From T3SED10-260 sp035363255 (GTDB lineage Bacteria; Caldisericota; Caldisericia; UBA6126): a DNA stretch of 64,000 nt. The notes beneath the pieces were generated by a model, which searched no databases, was not told the DNA's origin, and saw only the letters and a list, made by a program, of their open reading frames with translations. The DNA is taken from assembly GCA_035363255.1 (NCBI GenBank), contig DAOSES010000012.1:6430-70429 (forward strand). Reading direction: 5' to 3'. How positions within the stretch are numbered: position 1 is the first letter of the stretch; every line of letters begins with the position of its first letter. Made by a program: the position numbers and the translations under genes. Positions 44,474 through 54,210 of the stretch are shown here, piece after piece.

Positions 44474-44672
44474 AAAACCAGTTTCCATAGATCAGCTATT
44501 ACAAGAATACGAACCTAACAAATACCTCTTGGCACTCAGCTTAATGACAGAGAGCGTAAAAATTGCTACAGAACGGGGTCAAACCATACCTATTGGCAAT
44601 TATTACACCAATCTCATTCAAAGCGCCAAACAATCTCTCCACGAAAAGAACAACAAAAACAAACAGCCATGA
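44463..44672 (+). CDS. rpoZ: RNA polymerase omega subunit (divergent)
   Basis: 69-residue protein starting at TTG. It sits directly after gmk, the usual place of rpoZ. The PNKYLLALSLMTESVKIATERG segment matches the omega pattern (usual NRFELVVLAAKRARQL), but the AKRAR core is not kept. The C-terminus is short and polar. Omega assists RNA polymerase assembly. Identification rests on position plus a weak motif. Ends with an ATGA overlap to fabZ. Confidence 0.72.
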   Translation: MKNEKPVSIDQLLQEYEPNKYLLALSLMTESVKIATERGQTIPIGNYYTNLIQSAKQSLHEKNNKNKQP

Positions 44673-45136
44673 GCGTAAGTAAAGACCAAATTGCTCCAAT
44701 TTGTTCCTATCTTCCCCATCGCTATCCCTTCCTACTCATTGACAGCATAGAACAAATTGAAATCCCCAAAATAACTTGCAAAAAGCTGGTATCTCATGCA
44801 GAGCCTGTTTTTCAAGGCCACTTTCCAGGCTATCCCGTGTTTCCCGGAGTAATGACCGTCGAAGCCAGCGCACAAGCTTCAGGTATCTTATTGCATTTTG
44901 TCGAAGATCAGGAAGTCATGAAAAACCGACTGGGTTTGTTTGCGGGAATAGAGCAGGTTCGTTTTCGAAAAATGGTACTACCAGGAGAAGTTATGACTAT
45001 CCACAGCGAATGGATAAACAAAAAAATGGGAGTGTACTTTTTTGAGGTTTCCGTCGAAGTTGAAACTCAAACAGTCATGAAAGGCAAGATTCAAGTTATG
45101 CTTGCGCCAGCTCCCGCAGGATGGACCACCCCATGA
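44669..45136 (+). CDS. fabZ: (3R)-hydroxyacyl-ACP dehydratase FabZ
   Basis: 155-residue hot-dog-fold dehydratase of type II fatty acid synthesis. The catalytic His and Glu lie in GHFPGYPVFPGVMTVEASAQ, and the N-terminal LPHRYPFLLIDSIE is typical. It is the first of seven fatty-acid genes. ATGA overlaps join it to rpoZ and to fabH. Confidence 0.96.
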   Translation: MSVSKDQIAPICSYLPHRYPFLLIDSIEQIEIPKITCKKLVSHAEPVFQGHFPGYPVFPGVMTVEASAQASGILLHFVEDQEVMKNRLGLFAGIEQVRFRKMVLPGEVMTIHSEWINKKMGVYFFEVSVEVETQTVMKGKIQVMLAPAPAGWTTP

Positions 45137-46122
45137 GTATCATCGCATTAAAAGGCATTGGGGCCTATGCTCCTTCCAAGCTCCTCTCCAACCAGGATTT
45201 TGAAAAGATTATTGACACCAGCGATGAATGGATTGTTACCCGTAGTGGCATCCACTTTCGTCATGTTGCCTCTCCCGATCAAGCCACCTCAGACCTGGCT
45301 TTCGAAGCTTCCAAGGAAGCCCTCGAACAAGCCAAGCTCAAAGCTAGCGATCTCGATTTAATCATCGTAGGCACCTCTTCCCCAGACATGTTTTTTCCAT
45401 CCACAGCCTGTCTTTTGGCTCAAAAGTTGCAAGCTCCTCATCCGATGGCTTTTGATGTGCAAGCGGGTTGTTCTGGTTTTTTATATGCGCTTTCCACTGC
45501 TGAACAATTTTTACGCAATGGAACTTATCGAAATGCACTGGTATTGGGGGCTGACACCATTACCCGTTTCACCGACTATACCGACCGCTCTACCTGCTTT
45601 CTCTTTGGGGATGGAGCTGGAGCTTTTGTTCTAGAAAAACAAGAAGACGGCAACGAATTTATTCTCGACTTCATCAGCGGAACCGACCCCAGCGGAACCG
45701 ATAAACTCTCCATGCCTGCAGGGGGTTCCAAAAATCCAGCCAGTATCGAAAACATCCAGTCTCGGGATCATTATCTCAAGATGAATGGCAAAGAAATCTT
45801 CAAATTTGCAGTTCGAATCAGCGAGGTGCTCATCACCGAGCTTCTTCAACGCAATCACCTCAAAAGTACTGATATTGCCTGGTATGCTTTTCACCAAGCA
45901 AATATACGTATTGTTGAAGCTGCCTCTGAGCGTCTGAATATCCACCAAGATCAAAACATGCTCACCATCGACCACTTTGGCAATACTTCTTCTGCTACTG
46001 TGCCTATGACGATACACGAATATGCCAGACTGGGCAAGCTTAAAAAAGATGATTTGATCATCATGGTAGTATTTGGAGCAGGATTGACCTATTCTGCAGC
46101 ATTAGTGAGGTGGCCTGGATGA
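45133..46122 (+). CDS. fabH: 3-oxoacyl-ACP synthase III FabH
   Basis: 329-residue condensing enzyme that starts fatty acid synthesis from acyl-CoA and malonyl-ACP. Triad Cys113 (QAGCSGF), His254 (AFHQAN) and Asn284 (FGNTSS) is complete. ATG 45133 is chosen because it overlaps the fabZ stop as ATGA; an in-frame ATG four codons earlier is possible. Confidence 0.96.
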   Translation: MSIIALKGIGAYAPSKLLSNQDFEKIIDTSDEWIVTRSGIHFRHVASPDQATSDLAFEASKEALEQAKLKASDLDLIIVGTSSPDMFFPSTACLLAQKLQAPHPMAFDVQAGCSGFLYALSTAEQFLRNGTYRNALVLGADTITRFTDYTDRSTCFLFGDGAGAFVLEKQEDGNEFILDFISGTDPSGTDKLSMPAGGSKNPASIENIQSRDHYLKMNGKEIFKFAVRISEVLITELLQRNHLKSTDIAWYAFHQANIRIVEAASERLNIHQDQNMLTIDHFGNTSSATVPMTIHEYARLGKLKKDDLIIMVVFGAGLTYSAALVRWPG

Positions 46123-46874
46123 AGCTTGATTTTAACGGTAAAAATGTACTAATTACTGGCGCTCAGCGAGGTATCGGCAAAGAAATTGCTCTCGGTTTTG
46201 CCCGATCCGGAGCCAATGTTTTGGTTAATTATCCCTTTGAAGCAGAGCGATCAGCAGCAGAAGACACTGTTGAACAAATCCAGGCGGAAGGTGTTTCAGC
46301 TTTGATGGTTCAGGCTGATGTGCGATCGGGCGAAGAAGTTGATCAAATGGTCGAAACCATGATCAAGTCCTGGGGCTCCATTGATATCTTGATCAACAAC
46401 GCAGGTATCACCAAAGACAAGCTTTTGATCAAGATGAGCGACGAGGAATGGCAGTCTGTGATAGACATCAATCTCGGAGGCACCTTTCGTTGTTCTCGAA
46501 GAGTATCCAAAGAAATGATGTCCAAACGCTATGGACGTATCGTCAATATTTCCTCGGTGATGGGTCTCCAGGGAAATGCTGGGCAAAGTAATTATGCCGC
46601 ATCCAAAGGAGGTATAATTTCTTTCACCAAATCTATGGCAAAAGAGTTTGGAGCACGCAACATCACTGTCAATTGTGTTGCTCCAGGATATATCAGCACT
46701 GCCATGACCACTGTTCTTCCAGATGCTATACGACAAAGTTTCATCCAACGAGTCTTAATTAAACGAGAAGGTTCCCCGGAAGATATTATGAATGCAGTGC
46801 TTTTTCTTGCCTCTGACCAGGCCAGTTACATCACAGGACAAGTAATTGTGGTGGACGGAGGGCTGACCTTATAA
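46119..46874 (+). CDS. fabG: 3-oxoacyl-ACP reductase FabG
   Basis: 251-residue NADPH-dependent short-chain dehydrogenase. Cofactor motif TGAQRGIGKEIA, NNAGIT, catalytic Ser in NISSVMG and the YAASK Tyr-Lys pair are present; the C-terminal SYITGQVIVVDGGLTL is typical. ATG 46119 overlaps the fabH stop as ATGA with GAGGTGG upstream; an in-frame GTG at 46110 is less likely. Confidence 0.95.
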   Translation: MKLDFNGKNVLITGAQRGIGKEIALGFARSGANVLVNYPFEAERSAAEDTVEQIQAEGVSALMVQADVRSGEEVDQMVETMIKSWGSIDILINNAGITKDKLLIKMSDEEWQSVIDINLGGTFRCSRRVSKEMMSKRYGRIVNISSVMGLQGNAGQSNYAASKGGIISFTKSMAKEFGARNITVNCVAPGYISTAMTTVLPDAIRQSFIQRVLIKREGSPEDIMNAVLFLASDQASYITGQVIVVDGGLTL

Positions 46875-46902
46875 TTTTAAATTTTTGCAAGTGGAGGAAA
46901 AG

Positions 46903-47145
46903 ATGAACGAAAAAGACATTTTTGAAAAAGTAAAACCAGTGATTGCCGACAAATTAGGCATTGGTGAAGATGAAATTAAAATGGAATCCCATTTTATAAA
47001 CGATTTGGGAGCAGACTCTCTCGGATTAGTTGATATCACAATGGCACTTGAAGAAGAATATGGTCTTGAGATACCTGATGAAGAAGCTTCCAAGCTCCTT
47101 TCAGTAAGTGCTATGGTCGAATACATCAAAGCTAACGTGAAATAA
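46903..47145 (+). CDS. acpP: Acyl carrier protein
   Basis: 80-residue acidic carrier protein. Ser39 in GADSL is the 4'-phosphopantetheine attachment site. GGAGG lies just before ATG 46903. Position between fabG and fabF is standard. Confidence 0.97.
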   Translation: MNEKDIFEKVKPVIADKLGIGEDEIKMESHFINDLGADSLGLVDITMALEEEYGLEIPDEEASKLLSVSAMVEYIKANVK

Positions 47146-47153
47146 TTTTAGCC

Positions 47154-48392
47154 ATGAAAAGACGGGTTGCAGTTACGGGAATTGGCATGGTCACTCCCTT
47201 GGGAGTGGGCAAAGAAAAGGTTTTCCCTTTGTTGTTAAAGGGTTCTTCTGGTATAGGCCCCATAAGCTGTTTTGATACCACTGAGTATTCTGTTAAAATT
47301 GCTGGAGAATGCAAAGATTTTGATGCCAAAGACTTCATCAATCCCCGCGAAATATCCCGTATGGATCGCTTTTGTCATATGGCTTTGGCGTCTGCTGTTC
47401 AAGCTTTTGAGGATTCTTCTCTTGACAAACATCCTCCCCAGTCTGAGCGTTTTGGAATAATTATTGGTACGGGCATCGGAGGGATCAAATCCTTTTCTGA
47501 CGAAATAGCTAATTTGCTCGAAAAAGGTCCTTCTCGCGTAAGTCCTTTTTTCATTCCTCGCATGATTGGAAATATGGCTTCAGCACAGAGTGCGATTTTA
47601 CTCAAAGCCAAGGGCTATACTTCTGACCCCTGTTCTGCCTGCGCATCAGGCACTAACGCCATCGGAGAAGCCTTCCGAAGAATACAGATGGGATACGAAG
47701 ATGTTTTCATTGCAGGCGGAGCTGAAGCTTGCATCGTTCCCATTGCCTTGGCTGGTTTTTCAGTAATGAAAGCCCTTTCCAAGCGAAACGATGAACCACA
47801 GAAAGCCTCACGTCCCTTTGATGCTGAAAGAGATGGTTTTGTCATGGCTGAAGGAGCTGGAGTAGTGGTTCTTGAGGAGTGGGATCATGCGATTCGTCGT
47901 TCCGCTCCTATTATTGCTGAAATGGTTGGATATGGTGCTTCTTGCGACGCTTACCATATCACCTTACCCGATCCCTCAGCTGAAGGCGCTTTCAGTTGCA
48001 TGAAAAATGCAATTGAAGATGCGGGAATAGCACCTCAAGAAGTAGATTATATCAATGCTCATGGCACTTCTACCAAGGCGAATGATGCTACCGAAAGTGC
48101 AGCCATTAAAAAATACTTCGGTGAACATGCCAGTCAGATATCCATTCATTCCACCAAGTCGATGATGGGACACCTTCTGGGTGCAGCTGGAGGAGTTGAG
48201 GCCGCTATCATGGCTCTTACTCTTCAAAGTGCAAAAATCCACCCCACTATTAATCTATGCAATCCTGATCCGGAATGCGACTTGAACTATACTCCCCATC
48301 TTATGATCGAACGTCAAGTAAACTATGGTTTATCCAATTCCTTTGGCTTCGGAGGACACAACTATTCCATCCTTATGAAGAGGGCCACATGA
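47154..48392 (+). CDS. fabF: 3-oxoacyl-ACP synthase II FabF
   Basis: 412-residue elongating condensing enzyme. The nucleophile Cys is in DPCSACASGTNA, and the two catalytic histidines in NAHGTSTKAND and KSMMGHLLGAAGG. The N-terminal RRVAVTGIGMVTPLG and C-terminal SFGFGGHN are typical. Its stop overlaps the accD start. Confidence 0.97.
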   Translation: MKRRVAVTGIGMVTPLGVGKEKVFPLLLKGSSGIGPISCFDTTEYSVKIAGECKDFDAKDFINPREISRMDRFCHMALASAVQAFEDSSLDKHPPQSERFGIIIGTGIGGIKSFSDEIANLLEKGPSRVSPFFIPRMIGNMASAQSAILLKAKGYTSDPCSACASGTNAIGEAFRRIQMGYEDVFIAGGAEACIVPIALAGFSVMKALSKRNDEPQKASRPFDAERDGFVMAEGAGVVVLEEWDHAIRRSAPIIAEMVGYGASCDAYHITLPDPSAEGAFSCMKNAIEDAGIAPQEVDYINAHGTSTKANDATESAAIKKYFGEHASQISIHSTKSMMGHLLGAAGGVEAAIMALTLQSAKIHPTINLCNPDPECDLNYTPHLMIERQVNYGLSNSFGFGGHNYSILMKRAT

Positions 48393-49261
48393 TATCATTT
48401 AAAAATACCAATAATACTCCCAAAATTGTAAGTTCCTCCCCTACTCTTGAAGCAGAAGCCAAAGATTGGATCAAGTGTCCCTCCTGCAGATCACTACTCT
48501 ACATAAAACATCTCAAAGAAAATCTCCAGGTTTGCCCCAAGTGCAGCTACCATTTTCGTCTAAGTGCTTTGGAGTGGATAGAGCTGCTTCTGGACGAAAA
48601 CTCCTTCCACCCTATCATGGAAGATATGTGCGCCTTGGATATCCTGGAGTTTTCTGACCAGGATTCTTATGCCGACAGGATCAGCAAAGCTGCCAAAAAA
48701 GCCAGCTTTACTGAAGCGATACAAGTGGGTACCGCCCAAATTGAATCCCAAGCTATAGCTTTTGGAGTCATGGATTTTCAATTTATCGGTGGAAGTATGG
48801 GAGTGGTGGTAGGCGAAAAAATTGTGCGTTTAGCTGAAAAAGCCCTTCAAGAAAGCTTGCCCCTTTTGATAGTATCTGCATCAGGGGGAGCAAGAATGCA
48901 AGAAGGAATGTTTTCTCTGATACAAATGGCCCGAACTGCCGGGGCTATTGGTCGATACCAAAAAGAACATGGCTTATATCTCTCTCTTCTGACTCATCCC
49001 ACTACCGGGGGTGTGAGTGCAAGCTTTGCTTTTCTTGGTGATATAATCCTCTCCGAGCCCCAAGCCCTTATAGGTTTTGCTGGTGCTCGAGTAATTGAGC
49101 AAACCACTCGTCAAAAACTTCCCCCTCGCTTCCAAACTGCAGAATTTCTCATGGAACATGGTCAGATTGATAAGATTGTGGAAAGAAAATTCATGAAGCG
49201 AGTTATTGGTCGCATTTTATCGTTTTATGCTGAAGGTCACGATTTAGCCAGGGGGGTTTAA
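48389..49261 (+). CDS. accD: Acetyl-CoA carboxylase carboxyltransferase subunit beta AccD
   Basis: 290-residue carboxyltransferase subunit. A four-cysteine zinc ribbon (C30, C33, C49, C52) opens the protein, then the crotonase-fold domain with SASGGARMQEG and PTTGGVSASFA. ATG 48389 overlaps the fabF stop and has AGAGGG upstream; a longer upstream frame lies inside fabF and has no family match. accB and accC are not in the window. Confidence 0.96.
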   Translation: MISFKNTNNTPKIVSSSPTLEAEAKDWIKCPSCRSLLYIKHLKENLQVCPKCSYHFRLSALEWIELLLDENSFHPIMEDMCALDILEFSDQDSYADRISKAAKKASFTEAIQVGTAQIESQAIAFGVMDFQFIGGSMGVVVGEKIVRLAEKALQESLPLLIVSASGGARMQEGMFSLIQMARTAGAIGRYQKEHGLYLSLLTHPTTGGVSASFAFLGDIILSEPQALIGFAGARVIEQTTRQKLPPRFQTAEFLMEHGQIDKIVERKFMKRVIGRILSFYAEGHDLARGV

Positions 49262-49264
49262 GCA

Positions 49265-50266
49265 ATGAAAAACCTTTTGTCGTTCGAAAAGCCGATAGCT
49301 GAGCTTCAGCAACGCATCAACGATCTTGAAAAAGAAAGTCTGGAAAAAAATATTGATCTTGCAAGTTCGATTGAGCTCTTAAAAGAGGAGCTCAAAAGTG
49401 AATTACAGACCATTTTTTCAAACTTGAATCGCTGGGAGAAGGTCATGGTTGCCAGACATCCCGAACGTCCTCACTTGATCGATTATGTCAAAGCATTGAT
49501 TCCTGACTACCTTTATTTTTGTGGAGACAGATTGTTTCGTGAAGATCCAGCAATCTTCGGTGCTATGGGACATATTGACGAAAACAACATCATCATGTTG
49601 ATAGGACATCACAAAGGCAAAAACACCAAAGAAAATATCGCCTGCAATTTTGGGATGGCCAACCCTGAAGGATATCGAAAAGCTCTCCGTTTAATGCGAT
49701 TGGCTGAAAAATTTCGAGTACCCATTGTTTGTTTGATTGATACCTCGGGAGCTTATCCTGGTATCGAGGCCGAAGAGCATGGTCAGTCCGAAGCCATTGC
49801 CGTCAACCTTAGAGAAATGTTTTCACTTCGCGTACCTATCCTTGCCATGGTTACAGGCGAGGGTGGATCGGGAGGAGCTCTGGGAATCGGGGTAGGTGAT
49901 CGTATTCTCATGCTCGAGCACTCCATCTACTCAGTGATCTCGCCAGAAGGTTGCGCCTCCATACTTTGGAGGGATGCTTCAAAAGCCTCCCTTGCAGCAG
50001 AAAAATTAAAACTTACTGCCCAGGACCTCTGGGCTCATCACCTCATCGATGGTATCATACCAGAACCTGTTGGAGGAGCCCACCGCGACCATCGAGAAAT
50101 GATTTCACAAGTTAAAGACCATATCCAGGCCTGGTTGTCTGGGCTCAGAACAAGCTCATGGGACGAAGATCTTCTCCAAAAACGTTATGAAAAGTTTTCA
50201 TATTTGGCCAGCTATCAACAAGTAAAAAATAATTTGGAGTCTAGCTTGCCTGAGCAGGTAAAATAA
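49265..50266 (+). CDS. accA: Acetyl-CoA carboxylase carboxyltransferase subunit alpha AccA
   Basis: 333-residue partner of AccD that binds carboxybiotin and acetyl-CoA. N-terminal helical region (LSFEKPIAELQQRINDL), then DYVKALIPDYLYFCGDRLF, GMANPEGYRKALRLM, DTSGAYPGIEAEEHGQ and GEGGSGGALGI. Length is typical. Follows accD after three bases and closes the fatty-acid group. Confidence 0.96.
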   Translation: MKNLLSFEKPIAELQQRINDLEKESLEKNIDLASSIELLKEELKSELQTIFSNLNRWEKVMVARHPERPHLIDYVKALIPDYLYFCGDRLFREDPAIFGAMGHIDENNIIMLIGHHKGKNTKENIACNFGMANPEGYRKALRLMRLAEKFRVPIVCLIDTSGAYPGIEAEEHGQSEAIAVNLREMFSLRVPILAMVTGEGGSGGALGIGVGDRILMLEHSIYSVISPEGCASILWRDASKASLAAEKLKLTAQDLWAHHLIDGIIPEPVGGAHRDHREMISQVKDHIQAWLSGLRTSSWDEDLLQKRYEKFSYLASYQQVKNNLESSLPEQVK

Positions 50267-50273
50267 GCGGATT

Positions 50274-51236
50274 ATGCCATTATATTTTTTTTCATTTTTT
50301 TATGCCGTGATGGCTATGGCATTTATGGTGCCCTTAGCTATAAAATTAGGTTTCCGTTATGGCATTGTTGATCATGCTCCCTGCAAAGACTCTTCTGATC
50401 AAGAAAAACCAGAGCAACGTGTCAAGATTCATTGCAAAACTACTCCAAGAAGTGGTGGCATCGCTATATTCCTTAGTTTTTGGTTGGCTATTTTTCTCAG
50501 CATTGGTTTGAGCCAACAAATCATCGGTATATTTCTGGGCTCAGTTTTGGTCTTTGTAGTGATGCTGGTGGATGATCGAAGCAATCTGCGTCCTGCTGTA
50601 AAACTTTTAGCTCAAATCGTTGCGGCGAGTATACCCGTTTTTTTTGGTGTCAGGGTCTATTTTCTCTCTAATGTTTTTTCCAACAACTATATTGCCATAG
50701 GATGGCTCGGAGTTCCTTTCACTATTTTATGGGCAGTAGGCTTTATGAACGCCCTGAATCTTATTGATGGAATGGATGGCCTTGCTTCGGGAATAGCAGG
50801 CATTGCTAGTTTGGGAATAGTTTTTTTGTCTATTTCACGCATGATGCCGATTGCTGCTATTTTTGGTATGGCTTTGGTAGGAGTTTGTTTGGTTTTTCTT
50901 AAATACAACTTTCATCCCGCCAAGATTTTTTTAGGTGATAGCGGAGCTCATTTATTAGGCTATCTTATTGCCATGATTTCCATCTGGAGTGGCCTAAAAA
51001 CAACCACCAGCGTTATATTAATAGCTTCATTTATTGCTTTAGGAGTACCCATCTTTGATATCTTTTTTTCAATAGTGATTCGGATGAAAAAGCGTAAAAA
51101 GGTTTATGAAGCAGACTTGGAAAATATTCATTATCAACTCCATAGAAAGGGATGGGGGCAACGAAGGATAGCTTTCTTTTTCTATTCCATCACACTTCTG
51201 CTTTGCCTGGTGCCCTATTTGATGTTAATGCGATGA
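50274..51236 (+). CDS. WecA/TagO-like undecaprenyl-phosphate sugar-1-phosphate transferase
   Basis: 320-residue polytopic membrane enzyme of the MraY/WecA superfamily. Asp pair in LVDDRSNL, NLIDGMDGLASG and LGDSGAHLLG (Asp retained, unlike the MraY in this window) identify the WecA/TagO branch, which moves GlcNAc-1-P (or a related sugar) to the lipid carrier to start wall polymers. The following gene makes UDP-ManNAc. The stop overlaps that gene by ATGA. Confidence 0.92.
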   Translation: MPLYFFSFFYAVMAMAFMVPLAIKLGFRYGIVDHAPCKDSSDQEKPEQRVKIHCKTTPRSGGIAIFLSFWLAIFLSIGLSQQIIGIFLGSVLVFVVMLVDDRSNLRPAVKLLAQIVAASIPVFFGVRVYFLSNVFSNNYIAIGWLGVPFTILWAVGFMNALNLIDGMDGLASGIAGIASLGIVFLSISRMMPIAAIFGMALVGVCLVFLKYNFHPAKIFLGDSGAHLLGYLIAMISIWSGLKTTTSVILIASFIALGVPIFDIFFSIVIRMKKRKKVYEADLENIHYQLHRKGWGQRRIAFFFYSITLLLCLVPYLMLMR

Positions 51237-52396
51237 GCAAACCCAGTGTTTTTATATGCTTTGGAACACGCCCTGAAGCTATTAAAATGGCTCCAGTGGT
51301 ACATGCTTTTTTATCAGATCCTGACATAGAAACTAAAGTCATACTTACTGCTCAACATAGAGAGATGCTTGATCAAGTAATGGAGCTTTTCAAGCTTCCA
51401 TGTCATTATGATTTTAATATTATGGCTCCCAGACAGACTCTGAGCTTTATTACCCAGTCTGTTTTAGAAAGATTCTCTGAATTGCTCCTTCAGGAAAAAC
51501 CCTCCATGGTGCTTGTCCATGGCGATACCAGCACTACCTTTGCCTGTGCCCTGGCATCTTTTTATCAGGGAATTCCCGTTGCTCATGTTGAAGCAGGTCT
51601 TCGATCCGGAGACATGCAAAATCCTTTCCCGGAAGAGATGAACCGAAAGTTAGCGGATGCTTTGTGTACTTATTTTTTCCCTCCCACCTACCTGGCGAGT
51701 CAAAATCTTCAAAAAGAAGCTATCTCTGGTAAACAAGTAATGGTTACGGGTAATACGGTAGTTGATGCCTTGCAAATGGTACTCAACAAACAAACTTCTA
51801 TTCCTGCTCAAAGCCCCTTGCCTACTATGGATCCCTCGCTAAAAACCATTCTGATGACGATGCATCGTCGTGAGTCCTGGGGTGAGCCTATGCTTCAAGT
51901 ATCCGAGGCAGTCCGAGATATTTTACTGGCATTTCCAAACACTCAGCTTTTGTTTCCTGTGCATAAAAATCCTATCGTCAGAGAGCTGGTTCAAAAAGTA
52001 TTTCATGATCTTCCCCGAGTACATCTGATTGAGGCTCTTGACTATTATCACTTTGTTCAGGCGATGAAGTCCTCTTATCTTATCATATCTGACTCGGGAG
52101 GCATTCAAGAGGAAGCTCCAAGTCTTGGTAAACCAGTCTTATTGACACGGAAGGTTACTGAGCGCCCAGAAGGCATCCAGTCAGGAATAGTCCAATTAGC
52201 AGGCACCAACTACAGCCAGGTATATGACGCCCTCAAAAACCTGATACAAAATCATCAACTTTATTCCTCCATGCAGAGCATAGCCAATCCTTTTGGGGAT
52301 GGTAAGGCATCCCAGAGAATTGTGCGCTTTGTTCGGCATCAACTTGGTTTGCCAGTTTCAAGCTGGAACCAGGAAAGCGAAGAATTTCGAGCATGA
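51233..52396 (+). CDS. wecB: UDP-N-acetylglucosamine 2-epimerase (non-hydrolysing)
   Basis: 387-residue epimerase giving UDP-ManNAc. The N-terminal FGTRPEAIKMAPVV, TAQHREMLDQV, VHGDTSTTFA, VEAGLRSGD and the C-terminal SDSGGIQEEAPSLGKPVL are standard. ATG 51233 is chosen by its ATGA overlap with the preceding stop. With WecA and a WecC-like dehydrogenase it indicates ManNAc or ManNAcA in the surface polymer. Confidence 0.96.
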   Translation: MSKPSVFICFGTRPEAIKMAPVVHAFLSDPDIETKVILTAQHREMLDQVMELFKLPCHYDFNIMAPRQTLSFITQSVLERFSELLLQEKPSMVLVHGDTSTTFACALASFYQGIPVAHVEAGLRSGDMQNPFPEEMNRKLADALCTYFFPPTYLASQNLQKEAISGKQVMVTGNTVVDALQMVLNKQTSIPAQSPLPTMDPSLKTILMTMHRRESWGEPMLQVSEAVRDILLAFPNTQLLFPVHKNPIVRELVQKVFHDLPRVHLIEALDYYHFVQAMKSSYLIISDSGGIQEEAPSLGKPVLLTRKVTERPEGIQSGIVQLAGTNYSQVYDALKNLIQNHQLYSSMQSIANPFGDGKASQRIVRFVRHQLGLPVSSWNQESEEFRA

Positions 52397-53652
52397 ACAG
52401 TTATCTCGTTGAAGGTGGCTACCCCTTATACGGAAGCATCAGTGTGGGTGGTTCCAAAAATTCAGCCATGCCCATTCTTTCTGCCGCATTAATGATCAAC
52501 GGTATTACCCGTTTAAGCAATCTACCCAAACTTCGTGATATTGATACTTTTTTTCAACTTATCAGTCGAACAGGTGCTGTGGTCAATCAAATTGATGAAA
52601 ATATATACGATATTGATGCTCGTGATATACATACTGGTGAAGTGGATGATTCGGGAATTGAAAAAATCAGAGGATCTCAAACCCTTCTTGGAGCCCTCCT
52701 TGCCAGAACAGGCAAAGTTTCTCTTCCTTCTCTTGGAGGCTGTCAAATTGGTAGCCGCCCCATTGATCTGCATTTACATGGCTTGCAACAGTTGGGAGCA
52801 GAATCCTCGAATGTAAAGGGAGTAGTACATCTTGAAGCTAAAAAACTCACTGCTTCTCATATCTATTTTGACTACCCCAGTTTTGGAGCAACAGCCAACC
52901 TTATTCTCGCTTCCTGTCTAGCCGATGGCAACACTGTCATAGAAAACGCAGCCCAGGAGCCCGAAATTGCCGATTTAGTCAACTTTCTCAACAAATGTGG
53001 AGCAAAAATCTATGGCATAGGATCCAAAACTTTGCGCATAGTTGGGGTGGAAGCTCTCAAGGCAGTATCTCATCGGATTATGCCTGACAGAATTCAAGCC
53101 TCAACTTTCATGATTGCTGCTGTTATCAGCAAGGGTGATCTGCTGATTGAGAATGTGAGTGTGAATGATTTTTCCTCTGTTATCTTTAAATTAAGGGAAA
53201 CAGGAGCTGATATTCAAATCATCAATCAAGACAAAGTTCAAGTGAAGATGGATCGCAAACCTGATGCTTTCAAAATTAAAACCATGCCTTTTCCTGGCTT
53301 TCCAACTGACGTACAGTCTCCCATGCTTGCTCTGGCTGCAGTAGCAGATGGCATGAGCGTTATCGTGGAATCAGTGTTTGAAAATCGGTTTCAGGTGGCA
53401 AGCGAGTTAAATCGAATGGGTGCCAACATTGTTTTCAACGAACGAATGGCAACAGTTTTTGGAGTAAACCAGCTGAGTGGCGCCAGGGTAGAATCCCAAA
53501 ATCTTAGAGCTGGAGCTTCTCTGGTGCTTGCTGCTCTTTCTGCCGACGGAGAAAGCGAAATCAGTGGAATCGAAACCATAGACCGTGGATATGAAAATCT
53601 TGAGTCCAAATTGGCTGCATGTGGTGCTCATATAACACGTAGGGAGGATTAA
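52393..53652 (+). CDS. murA: UDP-N-acetylglucosamine 1-carboxyvinyltransferase MurA
   Basis: 419-residue enzyme for the first committed step of peptidoglycan synthesis. The active-site Cys117 in GGCQIGSRP (target of fosfomycin in the family) and the N-terminal GSISVGGSKNSAMPILSAAL are present. Placed with polysaccharide genes rather than the mur cluster. Overlaps wecB by ATGA. Confidence 0.96.
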   Translation: MNSYLVEGGYPLYGSISVGGSKNSAMPILSAALMINGITRLSNLPKLRDIDTFFQLISRTGAVVNQIDENIYDIDARDIHTGEVDDSGIEKIRGSQTLLGALLARTGKVSLPSLGGCQIGSRPIDLHLHGLQQLGAESSNVKGVVHLEAKKLTASHIYFDYPSFGATANLILASCLADGNTVIENAAQEPEIADLVNFLNKCGAKIYGIGSKTLRIVGVEALKAVSHRIMPDRIQASTFMIAAVISKGDLLIENVSVNDFSSVIFKLRETGADIQIINQDKVQVKMDRKPDAFKIKTMPFPGFPTDVQSPMLALAAVADGMSVIVESVFENRFQVASELNRMGANIVFNERMATVFGVNQLSGARVESQNLRAGASLVLAALSADGESEISGIETIDRGYENLESKLAACGAHITRRED

Positions 53653-53655
53653 TCG

Positions 53656-54201
53656 ATGACTATCATAGACAAGGAAGGAAGATTGTTTTCAAAAATCAAT
53701 CTTTTAGACGCAATATTGTTGGTTATTTTGTGCCTGCTTTTAGTCTGGGTGGGAGTCAAGGTGGTAGATCGATATACTTCAGTCAAAGAATACGACCAAT
53801 ATCTCATCAAAGTCAAAGCTCCCAATCTGGAGGAAACCATTGCTCAGTCCATTAAAAAGGATGACATCATCACCACTCCCCAAGGTTCTTATTTTGGAGT
53901 CATTATCGATGAACCCCAGATTTCACCCACCTCAGTTTATGTTACTACTCCTGAAGGAGTGCTGGTTTCACGCACACAACCCAAGCTTAAGGATGCGGTA
54001 TTCACCTTGCAGATTCGTGTTCCCAAGGGCAGTGCAGTGATCCGTTATGGCAATCAAACCATAAAAACAGGTGCTACTGGTTTCATTGAAACTGCTCGCA
54101 GCAAATATACTATCCTGGTTTTATCGATCGAAGCTATTCTTGAAACTCCAGATACAGTTCCTGAACAAGATTCAGAAACTACTGCTACCACCCAACCCTA
54201 A
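53656..54201 (+). CDS. DUF4330-like membrane-anchored protein
   Basis: 181-residue protein with the DUF4330-type opening MTIIDKEGRLFSKINLLDAI, one transmembrane helix (about 20-36) and an extracytoplasmic beta-rich domain. The tail is Thr/Gln-rich. Function unknown; such genes often sit near murA or wall-polymer genes. GGAGG before the ATG. Assignment to DUF4330 is from memory of the N-terminal pattern. Confidence 0.75.
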   Translation: MTIIDKEGRLFSKINLLDAILLVILCLLLVWVGVKVVDRYTSVKEYDQYLIKVKAPNLEETIAQSIKKDDIITTPQGSYFGVIIDEPQISPTSVYVTTPEGVLVSRTQPKLKDAVFTLQIRVPKGSAVIRYGNQTIKTGATGFIETARSKYTILVLSIEAILETPDTVPEQDSETTATTQP

Positions 54202-54210
54202 ACCTATTCC

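Noticed and set aside
50274..51236. Second mraY
   Set aside because: The HHH motif region of MraY is missing and the sequence follows the WecA/TagO branch.
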